38,299 nt of DNA from Rhodococcus sp. AW25M09 (GTDB lineage: Bacteria > Actinomycetota > Actinomycetes > Mycobacteriales > Mycobacteriaceae). The DNA lies in contig NZ_CAPS01000096.1 of NCBI RefSeq assembly GCF_000333955.1, forward strand, positions 1 to 38,299. Direction: 5' to 3'. Positions within the stretch are counted from its first letter, which is position 1. Each line of letters opens with the position of its first letter. Positions 32,672 through 38,299 of this stretch are shown here, one piece after another. The position numbers were made by a program, and so were the translations under genes. The notes under the pieces are model-generated. The model ran no database searches. It worked only from the letters and a program-made list of their open reading frames with translations, and had not been told where the DNA came from.

Positions 32672-33973
32672 TCACAACTCGGTACGGTCAACCGAATGAC
32701 GCAGAGCCTTCGCCTGTCGCTTGGCTTCCTTCTTGGCGTTCCGCAATCCCACTCGTGCCTCCTGCATGGCCGAACGCAGTCCTCGACGTTGCCCGGTGAG
32801 CGGGTCGATCCGCAGCGCATGGACGGCAGGCGACTCGCCTACCCGCCAGCGCCGCTCGGACGACGTCTCGGGGGCGTTGTCGGACGTGGCGCGTAGCCAC
32901 TTGTCGGGGAGAGAGAGCTTGTGAATCGTCCGCAGCGCCAACAGGTACTGCTTACCGAGCGAGCCGGTCGTGTAGGGCAAGTCGTACTTCTCGCACAGGG
33001 CATGCACCTTCTCGGAGATCTCCGAGTACCGGTTGCTCGGGAGGTCCGGAAACATGTGATGCTCGATCTGGTAGCACAGGTTGCCGCTCATGAAAGCCAT
33101 GACCGGACCCGCCTCGAAGTTGGCACTACCGAGCATCTGGCGCAGGTACCACTCGGGACGCGTCTCGGTCTCGAACTGGCCCATCGTGAACTTCTCGGCA
33201 CCGTCCGGGAAGTGACCACAGAAGATCACCGCGTAGGCCCACAGGTTCCGAACCAGGTTTGCCGTGGCATTGGCGGTCAGCGTCGACTTCCACGCCGGGC
33301 CGGATATAGCCGGGAAGAACACGAAGTCCTTGCCGACCTGCTTGGCGATCTTGCGCGCGAAAGCACGGGTCGCCGGTGACTTCAGCAGACCCTTTTCGTT
33401 GTCGCCGTCCAGCTGCTTCTGCGCGTCGTAATCGTGCAGGGCGATGCCCCACTCGAACGTCGTCGCCAGCACGATGTTCGCAAGCGGCTGAGCGAGATTG
33501 ATCGGTTTCCACGGCTCGTCCCGCGTCATACGCAGAATGCCGAAGCCGATATCGTCGTCCATGCCGACGATATTGGTGTAGGTGTGGTGCGAGTAGTTGT
33601 GGGCACGTTTCCATTGCTCGGACGGTCCGGTCTGGTCCCATTCCCACGACACCGAATGGATCTCCGGGTCGTTCATCCAGTCCCACTGGCCGTGCATCAC
33701 GTTGTGGCCGAGTTCCATGTTCTCGATGATCTTGGCGACACTGAGCATCGCTGTCCCGGCAAGCCACGCCGGTCGATATTTGCTACCGAGCAACACAGCG
33801 CGGCCACCGAGTTCCAACAGTCGCTGCAGTCGGATGGTTCGGCGGATGTATGCGGCATCGCGTTCGCCGCGGCTGTCCTCGACGTCTCTACGAATTGCGT
33901 CGAGCTCGCGCCCGAACGCTTCCATGTCAGCTTCGCTCAGGTGCGCGAACTCTTTGATATCGGTGATGGCCAC
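32672..33973 (-). CDS. desA3: membrane acyl-CoA desaturase, DesA3-like (second copy)
   Basis: 433 residues with the same three His boxes (HNVMH, HNYSHH, QIEHH) and the shared start VAITDIKEFAHLSEADMEAF. GTG 33973 is chosen for GGAGG five bases upstream and its alignment with the start of the first copy. Differences are concentrated in the middle (DYDAQKQLDGDNEKGLLKSPATRAFARK) and in a longer basic tail (EARVGLRNAKKEAKRQAKALRHS), so the copies may differ in chain length or membrane partner. M. tuberculosis has one DesA3 here; the duplication is a feature of this lineage. The stop lies 122 bp upstream of the first copy. Confidence 0.95.
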   Translation of the reverse strand: MAITDIKEFAHLSEADMEAFGRELDAIRRDVEDSRGERDAAYIRRTIRLQRLLELGGRAVLLGSKYRPAWLAGTAMLSVAKIIENMELGHNVMHGQWDWMNDPEIHSVSWEWDQTGPSEQWKRAHNYSHHTYTNIVGMDDDIGFGILRMTRDEPWKPINLAQPLANIVLATTFEWGIALHDYDAQKQLDGDNEKGLLKSPATRAFARKIAKQVGKDFVFFPAISGPAWKSTLTANATANLVRNLWAYAVIFCGHFPDGAEKFTMGQFETETRPEWYLRQMLGSANFEAGPVMAFMSGNLCYQIEHHMFPDLPSNRYSEISEKVHALCEKYDLPYTTGSLGKQYLLALRTIHKLSLPDKWLRATSDNAPETSSERRWRVGESPAVHALRIDPLTGQRRGLRSAMQEARVGLRNAKKEAKRQAKALRHSVDRTEL

Positions 33974-34025
33974 CGGGTCCTCCAACAGTTGAGTGCAGTG
34001 CCCGAAAAATCAGGTTTCAGCGTGG

Positions 34026-34046
34026 GCAACCTACGTAAGCGTAACC
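34026..34046 (-). promoter_or_regulatory. operator-like motif upstream of second desaturase
   Basis: On the minus strand the core reads GTTACGCTTACGTAGGTT (34045-34028). It lies 52 bp before the GTG start of the second desaturase and differs from the reductase copy at only two core positions, in the variable centre. The dyad TACG-N4-CGTA at its centre suggests binding by a dimeric regulator. Confidence 0.68.
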
Positions 34047-34081
34047 GAACAGCCTGAGAAGGCAGTGTGCGAAAAGCAGAC

Positions 34082-35197
34082 CTACAGTTCCAATGTGCAG
34101 TCGCCGGCAGCGGCGGAAATGCACGTCTGCACACGATCACCCTCACCGTGCTCCTTGCCGGAACGAAGGTCGATGACGTGCCCTGCTGTCAACGGGACCA
34201 CACATGTCTGGCAGATACCCATCCGGCAGCCGAACGGCATCTGAACGCCGAGACTCTCGCCGGCTTCGAGCAGGCTCGTTGCCCCGTCGACAGCGACCTT
34301 CTTGTCCGATTTCGAGAACGTGACGGTACCGCCGGCTCCGGACGTGTCGGCCCGGGAGATCTCGAATCTCTCGAGGTGAAGCTTGTCCTCGATTCCCTCA
34401 CGCTTCCACGTCTTCTCGATTTCCTCGAGCAGGGCCGCGGGGCCACAGGCCCAGGTATCGCGCGTGCGCCAATCGGGGTAGAGCGCGTCGAGCGAGGCAA
34501 GCGCGAACTTGCCGTCGGATCGCGTCAACTGCACATGCGAGGTGAAGTTGGGATGAGACTTCTCCAACGCGCTGAGCTCGGCGGCGAACATGACCTCGTC
34601 CTCGGTGGGGGCCGAGTGGATGTGCACCGTGTCCGGCATGTCCCCGTGCCGATCGAGTGCCCGGAGCATCGAAATGACCGGGGTGATGCCACTACCGGCG
34701 GTCACGAACAGGATCTTGTTCGGCGGCGGCACCGGCAAGGCGAAATTGCCCTTCGCAGCGGCCAGTCGAACGATCGTCCCCTGAGGAACTCCGCCGACGA
34801 GGTGCGAGGACAGAAAACCCTCGGGCATCGCCTTGACGGTGATGGAGATCAGCTTGTCTTCCCAGTTCGGCGGCGAGGTCAACGAATACGACCGCCAATG
34901 CCACCGTCCGCCGAGGTGCAAGCCGATTCCGATGTACTGACCCGGCTGATAATCGAAGTTGAAGCCCCAACCGGGACGAATCACCAGTGTCACCGCAGTG
35001 GCCGTCTCCTTCTCCACTCGTACGATGCGGCCCCGCAGTTCACGAGCCGACCACAGTGGATTGGCCAGATGTAGGTAGTCGTCCGGCAACAACGGAGTGG
35101 TGATGCGGGTGAAGGCACCACGCACCATGTTCAGTCTGGGACGCCTGGGTGCCGAGACGCCGGCCGCAGGAGCTTCCAGCCATTTCTTCAGATCCAT
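34082..35197 (-). CDS. ferredoxin-NADP reductase-type electron donor of the desaturases
   Basis: About 371 residues, equivalent to Rv3230c. An FAD domain ([11 protein letters not shown], near 105), an NAD(P)H domain ([29 protein letters not shown]) and a C-terminal plant-type [2Fe-2S] ferredoxin domain ([15 protein letters not shown], then QTCISAAAG as fourth ligand) follow in order. It carries electrons from NADPH to DesA3. ATG 35197 ([10 protein letters not shown]) is preferred: GGATGGA is upstream and the distance to the shared motif (about 50 bp) equals that at the second desaturase. ATG 35236 is in frame but has no ribosome site and would lie 11 bp from the motif. Confidence 0.93.
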   Translation of the reverse strand: MDLKKWLEAPAAGVSAPRRPRLNMVRGAFTRITTPLLPDDYLHLANPLWSARELRGRIVRVEKETATAVTLVIRPGWGFNFDYQPGQYIGIGLHLGGRWHWRSYSLTSPPNWEDKLISITVKAMPEGFLSSHLVGGVPQGTIVRLAAAKGNFALPVPPPNKILFVTAGSGITPVISMLRALDRHGDMPDTVHIHSAPTEDEVMFAAELSALEKSHPNFTSHVQLTRSDGKFALASLDALYPDWRTRDTWACGPAALLEEIEKTWKREGIEDKLHLERFEISRADTSGAGGTVTFSKSDKKVAVDGATSLLEAGESLGVQMPFGCRMGICQTCVVPLTAGHVIDLRSGKEHGEGDRVQTCISAAAGDCTLEL

Positions 35198-35247
35198 CGG
35201 GTGTTCCATCCCCTCGATCGAGACACTGAGCCGCATACGGCCATCGA

Positions 35248-35268
35248 GGTTACGCTACCGTAGGTTCG
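35248..35268 (+). promoter_or_regulatory. operator-like motif upstream of the reductase gene
   Basis: The plus strand reads GTTACGCTACCGTAGGTT (35249-35266), the third copy of the motif found before both desaturases. It stands in the 120-bp gap between the reductase gene and the small DUF6912-like gene upstream of it on the same strand, so the reductase probably has its own controlled promoter. Confidence 0.68.
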
Positions 35269-35317
35269 GGGGAAGGGGCACCTTCACCATGATCCTGCGG
35301 GAACGATCACAGCGGAA

Positions 35318-35842
35318 TCAGAGCAGCTCGAGCAGAAATGACAACTCCTGCGGGGCGTACCACGCCAGCGTGTGATCCTCGGCGTCTCCCAGCACGAATT
35401 CCGCGTCTACATCGCCCATGTCCGCAGCGTCGACCGCTACCACGGCCTTGGCGACCGCCGCTTCGGCACCTTCGAGGTCGACGTGCACCGACGCGACCTG
35501 ATCCATGCGCAAGGGTTCCTTCAACCGAACGACGGCATCGTCGAGATCGGGTCGCAGAGTGGGGTCGTCCACATCGGCGGCGATCACCGCGCGCCGATAC
35601 ACCACCCCCTCGGCGACCGTCCCGGTGTCGGCTTCGTCGTCGACGGCCGCAGCGATCAACCGCAGCGAGGCACGTGCCGCCTCCCCCATCGCCACTTCGG
35701 CCAGCTCCTCGTCGTCGCCGGAGGAGTAGGACTCACGCAGCGTCGGCGTCACCGCGAAGGCCGTCCGCGAGACCGGGCTGAACTCGCCCTCCGCCGACAA
35801 CACCTTCAAGAACTCCAGCGTCGCCGGAACATAGACTCGCAT
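35318..35842 (-). CDS. small conserved actinobacterial protein (Rv3231c/DUF6912-like)
   Basis: 174 residues. It opens MRVYVPATLEFLKVLSAEGEFSPVSRTAFAVTPTLRESYSSGDDEELAEVAMGEAARASLRLIAA and ends TLAWYAPQELSFLLELL, the pattern of the Rv3231c family, an alpha/beta protein of unknown function and strongly acidic. ATG 35842 has GAGG upstream. It follows the WS/DGAT gene by 11 bp and precedes the reductase, so it is likely an operon member linked to lipid metabolism. No catalytic motif is recognisable. Confidence 0.83.
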   Translation of the reverse strand: MRVYVPATLEFLKVLSAEGEFSPVSRTAFAVTPTLRESYSSGDDEELAEVAMGEAARASLRLIAAAVDDEADTGTVAEGVVYRRAVIAADVDDPTLRPDLDDAVVRLKEPLRMDQVASVHVDLEGAEAAVAKAVVAVDAADMGDVDAEFVLGDAEDHTLAWYAPQELSFLLELL

Positions 35843-35853
35843 TGCAGAAGACC

Positions 35854-37299
35854 TCACACTCTCGATTCGTTACTCGCGTCGACCAATTCTTCCAGCGCCT
35901 CGTGCAACAACGCCGTCACGACGTCCACGTCGGGCATGGCACCTCGATCGGCGTTCAGCCCGAAGAACACGAAGCCGTCGTACGACGTCAACCCGATACT
36001 CAACGCCTGGTTCTCGAACAGCGGCGAGACCGGGTACATCTCGAGCATGCGCGCACCACCCACGTAGAGCGGAAATTGCGGTCCGGGCGCGTTGGTGACG
36101 ATCAGATTGAACACCCGCTGAGACAGGCGGCTACCCGCCCGCACCCCCATCGCATGCAGACTCGCAGGAGCAAATCCGGAGATACGCATCAGCGTCTGAG
36201 CCGTGACGCCGCGACTCTGATGGGCATGCGCCTCGGTGGCGTGTGCGATGTGTGACAGCCGAACCACTGCATTCGACTCACCGACGGGCAGGTCGACGAG
36301 AAAGGACGAGACCTCGCTGCGATCGTCCTCGTCCGGCTCGATCGGTCGGTCGATCACCTCTCCGAAACCGACACGATCAGCGGAGACGTACACCGACATC
36401 GGCACCATGGCCCGCACCGTCGAGGAGGCCGTGACCGGTTCGCCGCGCGAAAGCAGCCAGTTTCGAAGTGCTCCGGTGACCACCGCGAGCACCACGTCGT
36501 TGATCGAGCACCCGAACCTGTTGTGGATTTTGCGATAGTCCGACAGCTCGGTCTTGGCCACCGCGAATCTACGGTTTCGCGAGATCGGGGCGTTGAGCGG
36601 ACTCGACGGAGCGCTCTGTGTCGCGGTGCGCAGCACGGCCGCAACCTTGCCTGCGGCGCGCACTGCGTCACCTGCGACCCCCGCCACGCTGTTCATCGCG
36701 CCACGCAGAGCCTCGATGCTCTCCCCCGGTCGCACCACCAACTCGGTCAGCGCGTCGATGACCAACACCGAATCCTTCGGCTCGCGCGCAGGCATCCACA
36801 GCTCCTCGGCCATCGGCGGAGGATTCTTGCTCGCGTCGAGGATGACCTGACCGATGTCGAGGGCGTGCTCGCCGTCGACCAACGCCGAATGCGACTTGGT
36901 GAAGATGGCGAAACGATTCTTCGACAGCCCCTCGACCAGGTACATCTCCCACAGCGGGCGGGTGCGATCGAGAGGGCGTGACGTCAGCCGCGCGATCAGA
37001 TCGTGCAGCTGGTCGTCCGAACCCGGTTTCGGGAGCGCCGAGCGCCGGATGTGGTACGTGATGTCGAAATCTGCGTCGTCGACCCACACCGGCCGGGCCA
37101 GGCCGAAGGCGACCTCGCGGACCTTTCGCCGATAGCGGGGAACCAATGCCAAACGCTGCTCGACCAGCGACAGCAACCGCTCGTAGCTGAAACCGCTCCG
37201 AGGGGTACGGAAGATCGCGAGCGAGCCGAGGTGCATGGGGCTGCTGCTGGCCTCGAGAAAGTAGAACGACGCATCCTGCAATGTCAGCCTGGTCGCCAT
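35854..37299 (-). CDS. WS/DGAT family acyltransferase, Tgs3-like
   Basis: 481 residues of the wax ester synthase/diacylglycerol acyltransferase family. Recognisable blocks are the start LTLQDASFYFLEASSSPMHLG, PLDRTRPLWEMYLVEGL, the mid motif INDVVLAVVTGALRNWL, MVPMSVY and the C-terminal NAPGPQFPLYVGGARM. The active-site HHxxxDG reads HSALVDG here, so the second His, which is thought to be the catalytic base, is Ser; activity is doubtful or altered. In M. tuberculosis this place holds the split Rv3234c/Rv3233c (tgs3), but here it is one whole gene. It likely heads an operon with the Rv3231c-like gene. Confidence 0.92.
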   Translation of the reverse strand: MATRLTLQDASFYFLEASSSPMHLGSLAIFRTPRSGFSYERLLSLVEQRLALVPRYRRKVREVAFGLARPVWVDDADFDITYHIRRSALPKPGSDDQLHDLIARLTSRPLDRTRPLWEMYLVEGLSKNRFAIFTKSHSALVDGEHALDIGQVILDASKNPPPMAEELWMPAREPKDSVLVIDALTELVVRPGESIEALRGAMNSVAGVAGDAVRAAGKVAAVLRTATQSAPSSPLNAPISRNRRFAVAKTELSDYRKIHNRFGCSINDVVLAVVTGALRNWLLSRGEPVTASSTVRAMVPMSVYVSADRVGFGEVIDRPIEPDEDDRSEVSSFLVDLPVGESNAVVRLSHIAHATEAHAHQSRGVTAQTLMRISGFAPASLHAMGVRAGSRLSQRVFNLIVTNAPGPQFPLYVGGARMLEMYPVSPLFENQALSIGLTSYDGFVFFGLNADRGAMPDVDVVTALLHEALEELVDASNESRV

Positions 37300-37485
37300 C
37301 GCGTATTCCAGTCCCCGTCCTCGTCTGAAGTACGCGCTCGCCCCTGTGGTCGTGAGCGCGATGTGCTCGAACCTAGAGTACGTGCCCGAGCATCATCGGT
37401 CGCGGCACCGTTCGAGGACTCGTGTCGCGAGAACCTCACCGATTCGACAGGGAACCGAACGACGCCGGAGACCGTCAATGTCGGT

Positions 37486-38064
37486 GTGAGCGTCATCGAA
37501 TCGAACGAGCCACCGAACACCACCGACGGGGCCGGGCAGGACCCACGGCTGCGCGCCGAACACCACTGTTTCCTCTCGCGTGCCGCTCCGTTCGAGCCCC
37601 CGCTCTCGTCCAGCACTGTGCACACGTGCGATCGCGTCGCGAACGCCGAACCGACACCGGTCAGACACCGACCGTCGTTGCGCAGCAGTCGATCTCGACG
37701 GCGCACCGAGCCGGCCGCCGGTCGACCTACCGTACCCGCCGATGCGCGCTCGACCGCCGACCGCGCGATGCGCATGCTCATCGAGGTGATCGATCGTCGA
37801 CGAAGCGCCGATCAACTATCGGCGTTGTTCACTGCCTCGACGATCGACCTGGTGCGCACGATCGTGCGCAATCCGCCGCCGGGACGACGGCTCGGCTTCG
37901 CTGCGGTACACCGCGTGCACGTGGTGTACCAGTCGGAAGTCTCCGCAGAGATCTTCGGCTCGTACACGCGCGGGCCGCGGATGTTCGCTTTCGCCGGCCG
38001 AATCGAGTTGGCGATCGATCCGCGCCGTCCCGGGTGGACGGTCACGTCGTTGCGCGTGGGGTAG
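37486..38064 (+). CDS. Rv3235-like protein (DUF6459 family)
   Basis: About 192 residues. The N-terminal 85 residues are Pro-, Arg- and Ser-rich and probably disordered. The C-terminal domain (about 90-192: RAMRMLIEVIDRRRSADQLSALFTASTIDLVRTIV, GSYTRGPRMFAFAGRIELAID) matches the DUF6459 family, whose M. tuberculosis member is Rv3235. In that family the protein adjoins secA1, as here; a link to protein export is possible but unproven. GTG 37486 is the only reasonable start in frame near the expected length, and its ribosome site is weak. Divergent from the WS/DGAT gene across 186 bp. Confidence 0.82.
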   Translation: MSVIESNEPPNTTDGAGQDPRLRAEHHCFLSRAAPFEPPLSSSTVHTCDRVANAEPTPVRHRPSLRSSRSRRRTEPAAGRPTVPADARSTADRAMRMLIEVIDRRRSADQLSALFTASTIDLVRTIVRNPPPGRRLGFAAVHRVHVVYQSEVSAEIFGSYTRGPRMFAFAGRIELAIDPRRPGWTVTSLRVG

Positions 38065-38074
38065 GAACCCCCTC

Positions 38075-38092
38075 GGCGGTGACGCGACCGCC
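38075..38092. terminator. weak terminator hairpin before secA1 end
   Basis: GGCGGT-GACGCG-ACCGCC, six-base perfect stem and six-base loop, in the 33 bp between the convergent Rv3235-like gene and secA1. There is no T tract, so it is less sure than the hairpins at 15066 and 27209. Confidence 0.5.
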
Positions 38093-38097
38093 GTCCA

Positions 38098-38299
38098 CTA
38101 CTTCTTGCGCTTGGAGCGAGCGGTCTTCTTCGGTGCCTTGCTCTGCGCCCTCGCTGCTTCTCGGCGCTCTCGACGAGTGCCATCCGCGGCAGACTCACCT
38201 GCGGCAGCAGCCGAACCGGATCGGCGAACCGCGGTGCCGCCGTCCTCGGCCGGACCGGAGAAGGTCAATCTCTGATCTTCTCGATCGTCGAGGCCCTTT
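38098..38299 (-). CDS. secA1: preprotein translocase SecA1, C-terminal end
   Basis: A minus-strand frame enters from the right edge and ends at TAG 38098. It codes GLDDREDQ, LTFSGPAEDGGTAVRRSG, then a disordered, very basic end (TRRERREAARAQSKAPKKTARSKRKK). The LTFSGPAEDG block is typical of the end of actinobacterial SecA1, after which the zinc-binding SEC-C motif of E. coli SecA is absent. SecA1 is the ATPase that drives proteins through SecYEG. Only about 66 residues are visible, so the name rests on this conserved block and on the neighbouring Rv3235-like gene. Confidence 0.88.
   Translation of the reverse strand, partial: KGLDDREDQRLTFSGPAEDGGTAVRRSGSAAAAGESAADGTRRERREAARAQSKAPKKTARSKRKK

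Noticed and set aside
32672..33973. Possible assembly artefact instead of a real desaturase duplication
   Set aside because: The two copies differ throughout in sequence and have different middles and tails, so they are true paralogues.
37003..37485. Upstream extension of the Rv3235-like frame
   Set aside because: It lies opposite the WS/DGAT gene and its promoter; the family does not have such an N-terminus.

Overview
The window is chromosomal DNA of a high-GC mycolic-acid actinobacterium, most likely Rhodococcus or Rhodococcoides. The protein families are WhiB1, RshA/SigH, PdtaS, DUF3107, DUF3152, TIGR02569, WS/DGAT and AdnA. Gene order follows the Mycobacterium tuberculosis block from about Rv3202c (adnA) to Rv3235, and then the tail of secA1. 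Rv numbers are recalled homologies, not search results. I see no transposase, integrase, tRNA, rRNA or CRISPR array.

Layout. 1-3604: start of adnA (minus), a plus-strand run of LipV-like hydrolase, alkyltransferase-like protein and hotdog thioesterase, then a MobA-MoeA fusion. 3561-8709 (minus): a nitrite-assimilation operon in the order small unknown protein, nirB, nirD, nnaR (HemD-like domain plus winged helix) and a CbiX-type chelatase. This block, with the following MFS exporter and divergent GntR regulator, is inserted relative to the M. tuberculosis order. 10837-15348: TIGR02569 protein, moeZ, DUF3152 membrane protein, TetR regulator, DUF3107. 15457-21810: ferritin-like protein, a DEAD-box helicase behind a long leader with a small ORF, a membrane-anchored propeller protein, an orphan ParA, and an inserted DHA2 exporter. 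22003-25171: phosphoglycerate mutase-like phosphatase, GNAT, membrane protein, lipid kinase, whiB1. 25283-28359: pdtaS, biotinylated TB7.3-like protein, the 24-residue ribosomal protein bL37, rshA, sigH. 28450-31247: ybaK, aroA, rsgA. 31299-37299: two tandem DesA3-type desaturases, their ferredoxin-reductase partner, a small conserved protein and a WS/DGAT enzyme. 37486-end: Rv3235-like protein and the secA1 C-terminus.

How the parts work together. NirB and NirD reduce nitrite to ammonium and need siroheme. The chelatase and the HemD-like regulator in the same operon suggest cofactor supply and control. The desaturases and the oxidoreductase form an acyl-CoA desaturation system. SigH and RshA form a thiol/heat stress module.

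Most interesting signals: (1) one 18-bp motif, GTTACGSTNNCGTAGGTT, stands in front of both desaturases and their reductase, with a second inverted copy at the first desaturase, suggesting an undescribed regulon; (2) an inverted repeat exactly in the spacer of a leaderless MFS promoter facing gntR; (3) a SigH-type promoter upstream of sigH plus two credible sigH starts; (4) a palindrome and an unknown coupled 76-residue protein at the head of the nir operon; (5) an apparent CTG start and a small ORF ahead of the DEAD-box helicase; (6) a WS/DGAT enzyme with Ser replacing the second His of HHxxxDG.
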